From Parapristionchus giblindavisi (taxonomy: Eukaryota > Nematoda > Chromadorea > Rhabditida > Diplogasteridae), in contig CALSFV010000316.1 of assembly GCA_943737045.1 (NCBI GenBank), forward strand, positions 124,001 to 188,000: 64,000 nucleotides of DNA, in the 5' to 3' direction. The position numbers and the translations under genes were made by a program. Positions 1-12,000 of this stretch are shown in pieces (within the stretch, counting starts at the first letter, position 1; each line of letters begins with the position of its first letter). The notes under the pieces were generated by a model that had not been told where the DNA came from, ran no database searches, and saw only the letters and a program-made list of their open reading frames with translations.

Positions 1-1130
1 ACCATAACTTATGCCATATCGTGTCTGTCATTTTGTCAATTATTGATTGATTGTTAAGGGTAGATCAACAAAACGAATTTATCGCATGTTATTGTGTACA
101 ATTGAAAGAAATTTCGAAACAATTTTTTGTTCGCTTGCTCGACCCTAATCTTATTATTATTAATGTTATTATTATTTTCGTTTCATGCAAGCATTATTAG
201 GGGCAATTTCTCTGTGATAACGATACAATATGAGATATTATTATTATTATCATTATTATTATATTCTGAACAGGTGAAAAAGTGTAAAATTCCTAAAGCC
301 ATCAAACGATGCAGGACATTCGGTGCGCTCTATAGCTATCGTCCATTCCCAATTAGAGCTAGATTTTTGCACTTTTTCGTTTCGAATGTATATTATACAA
401 TAATAATAATAATACTTTATTATGCGGGTAAACAAAAATTGAGCGGAGTTTAGCTATTGAGGGAAAACATTCAGTCTATGAGCAAATCATCTGTTTCACT
501 TGTAATTGTTTTTACGTAGTTATTTATGTCCAAGTCGCGAAAAGAAAAGAAACAGGAGGCGAGAGAGTATGTAAAACGAGGAGAGTTTTCTCTGATTTTC
601 TTTTCTTTTCGCGACTTTTGAACACCTTTGTAAGTAAGTAATCATTGTTGGCAGCAAAAATAATAATAATAACATCTACTCTAAATAAAACATAATATTA
701 ATAATAATCTGTATAATAAACTATGAAAACGTCAAACATGTTTCGTGTAACAATGAAAAATCGATAATCTTGTAGAGCTTTGTTATGGGTGGGGGCAATG
801 AAATCGACGCCACGTATTATGCATCCCGAGCTAATTTGATACTCACCACGCTGGTAATGCTCTCACGCTTTCTGTGTATGTGAGAGAGCATTGTCAGAGC
901 GGAGTGTCAAATATGATCGGGATGTGCCTTTAAGTAGAGCTAAAACGGTCTCTTTATCGTGGCATGATCTCTTGCTGACAGAGATTTGTGAACCGATATT
1001 TGATCTGCTGTAGACAATGTCGATAGCAATTACATTTTTTTGCTTGGGATGGAGTGCAACCCTTGACTCATCTCGAGTGGTGCAGAAGTATTTGTAGTGA
1101 AACTAGAATGTGCCGGCTTTGTTGTTGGGC
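1..1130 (+). repeat. GPHR 3'-flank repeat, copy 1 (left-truncated by window edge)
   Basis: The first bases match the sequence that begins about 60 bp after the GPHR stop codons at 14076, 18737 and 32624, so the window starts just after what was probably another GPHR 3' end. The block contains TTATTATTA tracts, a hairpin at about 533-618 (AAGTCGCGAAAAGAAAAG and its complement), a palindromic element at 829-927, and a tail ending near 1,130 where it diverges from the other copies. No coding region is supported; the short open frames are low-complexity Leu/Ile stretches. Confidence 0.8.
829..927. mobile_element. ~95-bp palindromic MITE (CCCGAGCTAATTTGA ends)
   Basis: An imperfect palindrome starts CCCGAGCTAATTTGA, has a centre of the type GCTCTCACGCTTTCTGTGTATG, and returns as TCAGAGCGGAGTGTCAAAT. 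Related copies lie at about 9615-9710, 14946-15046, 15984-16084, 20334-20434, 27524-27622 and 30125-30227. Three of these (829, 14946, 20334) sit inside the duplicated GPHR 3' flank and so were copied with it; the others are in GPHR introns. Confidence 0.7.
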
Positions 1131-1592
1131 GGGATACCTGGAGCTAGATTCTACAGGGGCCATTCGAAAGAAAAATGGTGAATTTTACAGGGGGCACTCA
1201 TTTTTCTACCCAAAAATTGCACCTAAACGTCATTTTTTACTGGGGGCATTCCACAAATTTTCGAAAAGCCCTAATTTTACAGGGATGCACCCTCATGTTG
1301 GCGCCAATGTATGAATGGCAGGACCCCTTAAATTGCAAAAAAAAGGTTGTTCCGCAAAGTACCATACATTTTCGGCACCCTCACAGGATTTTGTAAAAAA
1401 AATATATAGTAGGTAGATTTTCGAAATATGTGGGACGATTTTAAAAAATCGTTATTTTTCGATTAATTTGATTCATGATGAAACCCTACCTTACATTGGT
1501 CCACCAGTGTTTCAAAGAGATATATGCTATGCCCGTGGCGCAAAATCACCGGGTCGCTTTTTTATTGCGATATTAGAAAAGTGAACACTTAA
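1131..1592 (+). other. Remnant of ECHS1 intron, unit 1
   Basis: Non-coding. Stretches here (GGACCCCTTAAATTGCAAAA near 1,320; TTTCAAAGAGATATATGCTA near 1,510) match the intron between ECHS1 exons of unit 3 (about 22,410 and 23,550). The upstream ECHS1 exon present in unit 3 (22118-22218) has no counterpart here, so unit 1 starts inside this intron. Confidence 0.6.
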
Positions 1593-4366
1593 AAGGCGTT
1601 CTCGGTAACATTGCAGGGAACGGCAAGCAAAGTGGCACAGTTGGTGAAAATCGTTTCTGTGTGCTCAAACTTCACAGGTGGAGTGCCTAGGGGTGGGATA
1701 CACTTCAGCCAAAAAGTTGGACTCCAAAAGTGATCTTTGATCCTTGATCTCGCGAAAAATAAATTTGAGATTTTTATATCATGTTATATACCATTCGAAA
1801 GAGCCCAAAAAGTTATATTAGAATATGAATTTTCAAATGTTTTGGTCCAACCCAAAGCAAGTAATGCGCGAAAAACCAGATTTTTGGGACATTTTCAATC
1901 TTCAAAAAAATAAATCACCACTTTACAATAATCTCCGGGGAAATTCAATGTCGCTATCTTGTAGGAAATTTAATGTAGAATTTAATAAAAATGTTCCGGG
2001 AAAAATCTATCTAGTCTAAACATCACTTTTAAAGCAAATTTATCGCCCGATCGAGCTCCGATCGAGCCATCAGGTTCGAATCCCACCCAAGGACAAAATC
2101 TTTTGTTGATTTTTCGCGGGCTTACCAAAGCTGTCCGAGGTTTCCCTATGGGAAAATTGGCATTTTAAAGTATTTTTGTCCATGTTTACCAGTTTTATTG
2201 ACTTTATTACTTCTTGATTTCAATATCTCACTGAATGTGTCAATGTGGTCAGAGATATGTGAATGAGAAGAGAAAATCGATGAGGTGCAGCGCAAAAGAA
2301 TGAAGAAAGTCGTATGATGAGGTTATTAAGTAATAGTGACGACTCCGAAGAATACAATTTGAGCAATCGTAATGAATTTTTGAAAGGTGAAATGACAAGA
2401 GAAGACGAAGAAGTTGATCTCGGTGAAGAAGAGAAGTTATCTTTAATGGAAATGATAATATATATGCGTTTTCGAGAAAACACGGTACAGAAAAGAACGG
2501 CTAAAATGTGTGAATGAGACGAACATGTTGAAATGATGTAAACGGTTTTTGGTGAACAAAGAACTGTCGAAATAGAATTACTATGGGAAATAAGGAGATT
2601 ACATCAATTTTCACTCAGGGGAACTAATGGTAATCGTACAAGAAGCCATGCTGCTCTAGGAAAGAAACTATTATGCCTGTAATGAAAGCGTGAGCCTGGG
2701 ATATTAAAATTGAGACCATTATGAGTAGTATAAAGACGAAAGAAATGTGGTTTTCGATTAGAGATTTTGTATTTTCCTCTGATAGCTGATTTGATATCGC
2801 TTTCTTCTCTTCGTGTTTCAAGGGTATCTAAACTCTTTCGAGCTATTTAGCAAAAAATAGACATGTGAATGAGAAGAGAAAATCGATGGTCGAAAAATTC
2901 ATGATGGTCCGAGACCAAATAGTTTATGGCAGTATATCAACAGTGAGTTAACTCTTTTTTTTCTGGATATCGTAACCGAACTACCGTAATTTAACTGCCC
3001 TATAGTATTGTTGCGAAGTTAACTCCAAATTCGCATTTTAAAGGTTAGGTATTGGTGGATCCTGAATACCGTACTCTGCTTACAGTAACCCTAGTAACAG
3101 TGATCATGAATGCAGTGGTGTATTATGAACTGACTTTATTTTTGGATTCATTTTAAAATTCGGTTCTTTGTAAATTCATGCTCAGCTCGTTGAAGATATT
3201 TTATTTATATATTTTACTATTCAAAATCATGCACGCATGAACTTCGACAAAATACTATAGGATAGAGTGGCTAGATTACGGTAGTTTGGGTTACGGTATT
3301 CGGAAAAGTAAAAGTTAGCTCACTGTTGATATACTGGTATATAGTATTTGGTTTTGGACCATCATGAATTTTTCTACCTTGGCAAATTTTCAACTATGAT
3401 CCCCGAGTTGACTGAAAAAAATCAGTTAGCGATTCCCGATATTCGGCAGCAAAATACCGTGCATCCCTATTGATAACAATGGTAGTCACGATCGATGAAT
3501 AGCTCGAAAGTCTTTTCCTCGTTGTCATTATCAGATAACTTCTCTTCCTCACCGAGATCAACTTCTTCGCCTTCTCTTGTCATTTCACCTTTCAAAAATT
3601 CATTACAATTGCTCAAATTGTATTCTTCGGAGTCGTCACTATTACTTAATAACCTCATCATACGACTTTCTTCATTCTTTTGCGCTGCACCTCATCGATT
3701 TTCTCTTCTCATTCACATATCTCTGACCACATTGACACATTCAGAGAGATATTGAAATCAAGAAGTAATAAAGTCAATAAAACTGGTAAACATGGACAAA
3801 AAATACTTTAAAATGCCAATTTTCCCATAGGGAAGCCTCGGGCAGCTTTGGTAAGCCCGCGAAAAATCAGCAAAAGATTTTCTCCTTGGGTGGGATTCGA
3901 ACCTGATGGCTCGATCGAAGCTCGATCGGGCGATACATTTGCTTTAAAAGTGATGTTTAGACTAGATAGATTTTTCCCGGAATATTTTTATTAAATTCTA
4001 CATTAAATTTCCTACAAGATAGCGACATTGAATTTCCCCGGAGATTATTGTAAAGTGGTGATTTATTTTTTTGAAGATTGAAAATGTCCCAAAAATCTGG
4101 TTTTTCGCGCATTACTTGCTTTGGGTTTGACCAAAACATTTGAAAATTCATATTCTAATATAACTTTTTGGGCTCTTTCGAATGGTATATAACATGATAT
4201 GAAAATCTCAAATTTATTTTTCGCGAGATCAAAGATCACTTTTGGAGTCTAACTTTTTGGCTGAAGTGTATCCCACCCCTAGGCACTCCACCTGTGAAGT
4301 TTGCGCACACAGAAACGATTTTCACCAACTGTGCCACTTTGCTTGCCGTCTTAGCGAGAACGCCTT
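1593..4366. mobile_element. TTAA-flanked foldback DNA transposon, copy 1
   Basis: The ends are AAGGCGTTCTCG and its exact complement CGAGAACGCCTT, flanked by TTAA on both sides (1589-1592 and 4367-4370). Inverted arms of roughly 800-900 bp (about 1593-2480 and 3480-4366) surround a ~1 kb centre. The same acidic reading frame (MMRLLSNSDDSEEYNLSN) therefore appears on both strands and is not a gene by itself. It could be a leftover transposase N-terminus, since TTAA duplication is typical of piggyBac-type elements. Each arm also holds a tRNA-like B box (GGTTCGAATCCCACC). No intact transposase is seen, so it looks non-autonomous. Confidence 0.8.
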
Positions 4367-4657
4367 TTAACGCCTATCGATTGAATATATCCGGAATGCT
4401 ATGTCGATCACTATCAGATCCATTCATAGGCACCATTTGAAAACAATTTGTTTGTCTGGCAGGTCTCAAGACTGATTTTAATTTTCGTACTTTGTTCTCT
4501 TCTTAGTGGTACCTTTAAGCTTATTTTGTGGGAAAATAGTGTAAATAACTTCAAAAAATGTAATTGCTGAAGTGCGTTTTTGCAGCCAGATAGCATAATT
4601 TTGGAAAATAATATATTTAATAAATATATAATTTAAAAAAATGTCCATTTCAATCAG

Positions 4658-5508
4658 GTCGGCCTCGTTTCGAAAGTGTTCCCCGCGTCTGAGGTCGTGC
4701 CAGAGGCTATCAAGCTCGGAGAGAAGATCGCCGCCCAGTCACCACTCATCGCACAGATGTGCAAGGTATGTTTGTTAGTTGTGTGAAACAAGAATTCACC
4801 TGGATGTGTCAACATGTCAGTCGTAATATTTACTATTCGATAATAGTAGGAGAGTACTACCGATAGTCAGTGCTCAATTAGCGTTATATCAATCAATAAT
4901 ATTCAGACAATTCAATAATGAAAGCATAGGTGGGCGCGTGAAAACGAATTATTTTTGCACACAGCCTTGCCTTCTGTTGCTGGGCCTTGCGAATCACCTT
5001 GCCTCGCAAAAATTGGAAAATTTCCAGTCAAATCTGCTAAAAAATGCCCATGCGCAGAGCCTTGCCTTACAATTTCCCGGTTTGCGCACAGCCTTTCCCC
5101 CAGCGTGCCCACCTAATGTGAAAGTATAAAACAGTCCCTCCTTTTACATACAATATAAAGTATACAGCAATTGTCCATTCCTATACAGGAATAAATGATT
5201 TGATTTGAAAACAATTAATAATCATTAATCAATCAATACTCAGTAATCAATCAATGTTCATTAATCAATCAACAATCATGTAATCAATCAATAATCACGA
5301 ATCAATCAATATTCATTAATCAATAAATAATCATTTAATCTATCAATAATATTCTCAGGAAGCAGTTAACCGCGCCTACGAGACAACTCTTCACGAGGGT
5401 CTCAACATTGAGCGTCGTCTCTTCCATGACACCTTTGCGACCAAGGACAGAAAGGAGGGCATGACTGCCTTTGCTGAGAAGAGAAAGCCCTCTTGGAAGG
5501 GAGAATAG
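4658..5508 (+). pseudogene. ECHS1-type enoyl-CoA hydratase, last two exons only (unit 1)
   Basis: Exons 4658-4765 and 5359-5508 (TAG stop) encode the C-terminal 85 residues of a short-chain enoyl-CoA hydratase, the mitochondrial enzyme that hydrates 2-enoyl-CoA in fatty-acid beta-oxidation and branched amino-acid breakdown. Recognisable blocks are [24 protein letters not shown], then [15 protein letters not shown] and the family's C-terminal signature [15 protein letters not shown]. The frame is open and the splice sites are good (CAATCAG/GTATGT; TTCTCAG). The N-terminal two thirds, including the catalytic glutamates, are absent; the DNA upstream is the TTAA foldback element and the GPHR-flank repeat. 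It is therefore a 3' gene fragment, unless distant exons lie left of the window. It sits about 520 bp upstream of GPHR on the same strand. Confidence 0.85.
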
Positions 5509-6028
5509 AGGCTCCGCCCACTTATCGATTGATTAGCTCCGCCCACTTATCGATTGATTAGCTCCGCCTATTTATCGATTGATTAGTTCCTCCCACTGTT
5601 CCAGATCTACCTAATGTTTCCCCATGATATCTGCCACATAGTTTTCCACGTTTACAGGTCCTTTTTGTTCTCTCGTGCATGTAAATTATTGTTAGTACTG
5701 TAGTTGAGATAAATATTGTATATTCACCCTGTTGTTCTTGATTCAAATACATGTTATGATCGTGCGTGATATCTGAAAGGGGATACGGTAGCGCGGGGTT
5801 TGGATTTCGAGTGGAAAGGTGAATACTGATTGATCGGGTAGTGATTATGGTAGAGTTTTGATTGGTCTATGAATCGGCTATATTATTGAATCTTTGATTA
5901 TTGATTATTATTTTGGATTATTGATTGAATTCGTTATTTATTTATTTATTATCGATTATTTCCTTCGATCATTGATTGAATCTATGATTATCGATTATTG
6001 ATATCCCTGATTATTGATTGATTGAAGG
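5509..6028 (+). promoter_or_regulatory. ECHS1-GPHR intergenic spacer with splice acceptor at the GPHR start
   Basis: This is 520 bp of ATTGATTGATT-rich spacer. It opens with a short tandem repeat (CTCCGCCCACTTATCGATTGATTAG, 2-3 units from about 5512). An AG lies one base before the GPHR ATG (TTGATTGAAGG ATG here, GATTACAGG ATG in unit 3), the arrangement expected for a trans-splice acceptor in a nematode operon or for an upstream intron. No TATA-type core promoter is obvious. Confidence 0.4.
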
Positions 6029-9000
6029 ATGGTGGATGGGGTGATATCTCAAGATGTCATCATCGTTCTCATCTCCGTCGCGCTGTTCTTCATCTGTGGA
6101 TGGCTCTTCTTCATGAAACAACTCTTCAGGAACTATGAGGTATACTGTATCCGAGGTTATCTGAGGTATACTGTAGTCAGGGAACATGATGCATACTGTA
6201 GCCTAGGGGATCTTAAGTATACTGTAGTGAGGGAACATGAGGCATGCTGTAACATACATTTTCGGTGCCCTCGCCGAATTATTTATATATAGTGGGTCGA
6301 TTTAGAAAAATTCCTTATTTTTCGTTTAAACTGTAATCTTAAAACATAACATAACATAAAACATGAGTTTTACGTAGTGGGTCGACCCTGAAAATGGGCC
6401 GTATATAGTGGGTCAATCCTCACTCTGTGAGGGTATGAAAATGTATCATGCTGTAACCTAGGGGATCTGAGGTATACTGTAGTCAGGGAACATGAGGCAT
6501 GCCGTAACCTAGGGGATCTGAGGTATGCTGTAGTTAGGGCAAGGAATACGGTACAAATTATCGAAAGTTTCTGGATAATACGCTTTAATTTATTGATTAT
6601 CATGGCTAATTTATCGATTGAATGTTATTTATTTATTTATTTATTTACCCATCAGTTAAAAGCAAGAATAATGAATGAATGAAGCAATAAGGGAGTGATA
6701 GAGTTCCGTCGCTTAAGCGATTTCGGTTGGGGAGTGGCAGCTTTAGCTGAATAATGATATTAAGGACGAATACGAATTTCAGTTATAATATTGTGAGGGG
6801 GCAAATTTAGTATCCCTGCACGGAATATATGGTTAGGGGAAGAGACAAGCTCTTGGGTGAGGGAGTTCCACGTGGACAGAGATCTAGAGGCACAAGTAGA
6901 AAGAGATTTGGGAATACAAAAAGGTAGAGATATATAATTATTGATTTTTCAGGTTCACAATCGTATAGTCCAACTGTTATTCTCTATCACATTCGCCCTC
7001 TCATGTGTCATGTTCGAGCTGATCATCTTCGAAATCCTCGCCATTCTCGAACCAGGGTAGGCCATTTCATTGATCGATTTCTCTCTTTTTTTCTTATTTT
7101 ATTGTTAATTTTCTCTCTATTTAACGACGAGAATGTGGTTTCGTCTATGAACAAAGTCTTTTATAATAGTTTTTATCGATTACGAATATTATCGATTACC
7201 TTAACAAAGATATTGAGTTAGTGATTATGCATATTTTTTACCATATCACAAATCTTGATTTATCAATTATGTACATTATCGATTACCGTATTCCAGATCT
7301 CGTCTACTGTACTGGCGACTCGGTCTGTACAGTATCCTCTTCACTCTCATCGTCGCCCTTCCACTCTATGTCGCCTACACTCTGCTCAGCTCCATATCGT
7401 TTGGTTCGTCTCAATCAATAGATAAACAGAGATTATCGATCGATTAGGGTAACTGTTGATTTCGGTATGGCGTATCGAGATAGAATTAGGCGGTTTGTAA
7501 TGAGATCTCTGACTTAGCAATATTTCGTGTAATGATAGTTATCTCACGTTTAATTCTTTTCGGCCCGCGACATTCATGTTTCGTGCAGTCTATGTTTTTT
7601 GTTGTTTATAGTTATCTGAGGTATACTGTTGGTTGCAGCTTCTCTACAAATATAAGTGCAATATATTTATAAGAGGTTGTATGAGAGAACCTCACAAAAC
7701 GGTATGCGGTAGAGTCCGCTGTCGATTTAAAAAAAAATATGTGAAATTTTGAGCAAATTAACAAAATTTGCGAATGAAATTTTTTCGAGCTTTAAACTGG
7801 ATTTTCACTCTTTCTCCGCAGTTTTCATCCTCACACAGCATCGAAAATATTATTATTGCGTTACTCATGAAATTTTAGTCCGAGTATCTTTATCTGAAGA
7901 ATTTCAAAAAAAAATTTCAAGAGGATCACGATAAAAAAATATTTGCGATGTTGTTTCTTTGGAAAGAAGACGACGAAAACTCAAAGTGTGTTTATCGAAC
8001 CTAATGCTTGAAAAATTATCAAAAATTTATTCACAGATTTTCTTAATATACTCAAAATTTCACGCATAACTGACGAAGAGCAAAGATTGTAAACTCGGAA
8101 TGCCATAAATAGATATTTTTCGGAAAATCTACTCACCCTAGTGTTTCGTAGAGTATGTGTTACAAATGCGTAAATATATATAAATAAATAAATAAATAAA
8201 AATACAAATAAATAAATATAAATATAAATGCGAAGGTTTATCACTTCAGTGAAGAAGAATCTAGTGTTCCCTCTGACAGTAGTCCTCTGGCTGGTGTACA
8301 TCTACTTCTTCTGGAAACTCGGCGATCCCTTTCCCATCCTCTCGCCCAAACACGGTAAATTTTAGTTTGATATATGTTGAATACAACCCACGAAAACATA
8401 ACGCTGTTCGTCCAATAGGCTTGTAGGCAACAACAGGCAATAGGCCCGTCCTCTCGCCCAAACACGGTGCACTGTATACATAACTGACATGATCTATGGT
8501 TCATCTAATATTACATGATAATATTGGTTGTTGATTCCTATGAAAAATAAGACGAGAAGATATCACATTTGGAACAAAAATTAACATTGGAAAACCTGAA
8601 TGTGGCATCTTTTTGCCCGCTAGTCTATACTGCAGGTCGGTATAGGAGGAGGTTTGTTCATATATACTGTATTCATCCGAATCCGTCATTTAGGCATCTT
8701 TACGATCGAGCAGGCTATTTCGCGGATCGGCGTTTTCGGGGTCACGGTAATGGCGGTACTTTCCGGCTTCGGTGCGGTCAACGCGCCCTACACGTGCATG
8801 TCCATCTTCATGAGGAAGGTAATCGGAATCGAGTAATAATTGGTAGCTTTTAAAGCGACTTTTAACACTCCGAGCATAGGTCGAAAAGTATGTTACAAAG
8901 TACCAAGCCTGACCGGATTTTGAGAAAAAAATTTCACAAAAATCGAAAAACCTGACCGGATTTGGAGCCAAAATTTCACAAAAATCGATAATCCTGGCCG

Positions 9001-12000
9001 GGTTTTGAGCTAAAATTGCCAAAAATCGAATAACCTGACCGTATTTTGAAAACCGATAACCTAGCTATTCGACCTATGACGGCAACCAATTATGAAAAAT
9101 TGCCGAAAAAAAATTCAAGCAAAAAATAATAGAAAAAAGTCAGATAAGAACAAGTTTTGTGTGCAATATATATAAATTTGGTGTATTCGATATATCGAAA
9201 CGAATAATCGTGTCGTTTTGAGAATGAAAAAAATAATATACATAATATACTTCCCAAATATCAATGTTCAACTCTAAGAATATTCTACTTATGGGACATA
9301 AGTATCGAAAATTATTGATATTTCATTCGTTGTTGCAATTTATTCTTCTCATTGGTTTCGTTTGGTAATATTTTTTGATAAGTATTTCATAAAAATTATC
9401 ATTAAATCATTTCAAATGGCTAAATGAAAAATAAATGCTAAGCCTAAGCCTGAATGAAAAAAAATGCTAAGCCTAATAATAATAAATACACTGCCCAAGG
9501 TTATGAGACGTCACGTATCTATACACAGCTCGTGCTTGCACTTCTTTTCTCACATCAGTATTACTTCGTCCGTTTCCATTAATTTTGTAACTATTTCTTT
9601 AATTTTGTAATTACCCCCGAGCTAATTTCAAATTCTCCACTCTGTCCGCACTCTCCCGCTTTCTTTGTCTACGAGATAATGTGGCCAGAGCGGGGAGTCG
9701 AATTAGCTCCTTGTGTAACTTTACTGTTGTTCGTCTTTCATTCACGTTAGATAAGAAAAGATTCTTTATACTCTATTAGTGCACAGGAAAAAGCGAAGAA
9801 AAACCGGGAACCATACAAAATGGAGATCAAAGATCAATTAGTGGTACTAGGTACCGAGAATTTAAACTACCACTACGAATTAGCTGTGAATTGTGAACGA
9901 CCCGAGATTAGAAAAGATAGCTCGTATCATTGTCATGGTTATTAGTAAGAAATGGTCGGAGAAGAGGATAGGACATGGCCGATCGATCGATCGATAATTT
10001 TATCCAATCAATCGATAATTCTACGCCTTCTCAGGCTCCACAGACTCCTCCTTGATCGGCGGAATGTCCTTGTCAGCGCTCCTAAAATAAGTTATTTAAA
10101 TATATAAGCAAATTGAAGTTATTTAAATATATAAGCAAATTGAAGCAAATTGAAAATTGAATTGAAAAGGCGTTCTCGCTAAGACGGCAAGCAAAGTGGC
10201 ACAATTGGTGAAAATCGTTTCTATGCACTCAAACTTCACAGATGGAGTGCCTAGGGGTGGGATACACTTCAGCCAAAAAATTGGACTCCAAATGTGATCT
10301 TTGATCTTTGATCTCGCGAAAAATAAAGTTGAGATTTTCCAATCTTGTTATATACCATTCGAAAGAGCGCAAAAAGTTATGCTAGAATATTAATTTTCAG
10401 AGCTCTAGGTCTAGTATAGCTCCCGTGATGTGCGAAAAACCAATTTTTTAGACGTTTTCAATCTTTAAAAAAATAAATCAGCACTTTACAATAATCTCCA
10501 GGGAATTCCACTGACGCTATCTTGTAGCAAATTTTATGTAGAATTTAATAAAAATTAATTGAGACAAAGCGATTATGTCTAAACATCACTTTTAAGCAAA
10601 CGTTATCGCCCGATCGAGCTCATTATTCTGGGGTGGGTTCGAATCCCACCTCAGGCAAAATTTTTTTGCTGATTTTTCGCGGCCTACCAATGCTGCCCAA
10701 GGCTTTTGCCAATGTGTATGACCTTAAGAAAGTGGTTTTCTTGACATATTTATCTGATAAAGTATGCAAATGACGAGTTCTTAACTCTACTATAAAGTCA
10801 CGATCGCTGAATTGCTCGAGAGAATTACTTTATTCTATAAAATGATGGGGCACGTCTGACTGTTTGTTTGTGTGTCCGTCACACGCCCTTTCTCCTTTAG
10901 GATTCCTTTAGGATTGTTTAGAAACACTACATCGGGCTTGCAAATGTACGACTCTGTCGTATGACAGTTACCTGGTTGATCCTGGCAGCGGTGATATGCT
11001 CAGATAAAAGATTAAGCCATGCATGCCTGCGAACAAGCCTCATTTGGGGGTAAACCATTAGTACGGTTCCAGATTCGGACAAGATCAACCAATCGATGTT
11101 TACGTTTGAAATAGGGTAAGAGAGAGAAAAATTGAGTAGGACTGTGATTGGTTATAGACCTAGAGCTCTGAAAATTTATATTCTAGCATAACTTTTTGCG
11201 CTCTTTCGAATGGTATATAACAAGATTGGAAAATCTCAACTTTATTTTTCGCGAGATCAAAGATCAAAGATCACATTTGGAGTCCAATTTTTTGGCTGAA
11301 GTGTATCCCACCCCTAGGCACTCCATCTGTGAAGTTTGAGTGCATAGAAACGATTTTCACCAACTGTGCCATCTTCCATCCCGTTCACTGCATTCTTACC
11401 GAGAACGCCTTTTAAGTTCAAAATTGCCGATTGCCGAAAAAAGCGGTTGCCGCACACCCCTGTTACGTACCTACGCCGTAACCTCCTCCGCCGCGTCTCC
11501 GTCGTTAAGGCGGAGGTTACGGCGTAGGTACATAAGGCAAATGTAGCGATGCAATAGGGACCATTGACCCCCTGGGAGATGGAGGTCGTTATTTTGTCGT
11601 TATTTCCCTCAACTTCGGCTCCAAAAAAAAAACGAGGATACAACGGAAATCACACCACATCATGTTCGGAGTGACCAATGGTGGAACCAAGAACAATGGT
11701 TCCCATAATTCCCATATAATGGCAGTTTCCCCTATAAGATACATCGTTACCTGAAGGGAATGCAACATCTCATAGAGAGTGTGCTCCGCGAATCTACCGG
11801 GTATACCCCCGATTTGATGATATCCTAGAAACGGCTATTGGAGATTGATCTTTGATCTAACATTATCGATCGATTGATTGCAGGTAGATCAGACGTCGAT
11901 TCTGCAAATGGAGAAGAAGTTGGTGCAGACGATGGAGATGATCGTGTCGAAGAAGCGAAGACTGGCACAACACGAGAGGGATGTCTCCATGTCGGCATTC

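Noticed and set aside
2314..3661. Acidic open frames MMRLLSNSDDSEEYN... as a gene
   Set aside because: The same frame occurs on opposite strands in the two inverted arms of the TTAA element; no continuation into a transposase was found.
6029..6292. Reading GPHR exon 1 as an 87-residue standalone gene
   Set aside because: The frame after 6139 runs into intron repeats; exon 1 ends at a GT donor conserved in copy 3.
8690..9022. 110-residue minus-strand frame over GPHR exon 5 and the minisatellite
   Set aside because: Shadow of the GPHR exon and of tandem units.
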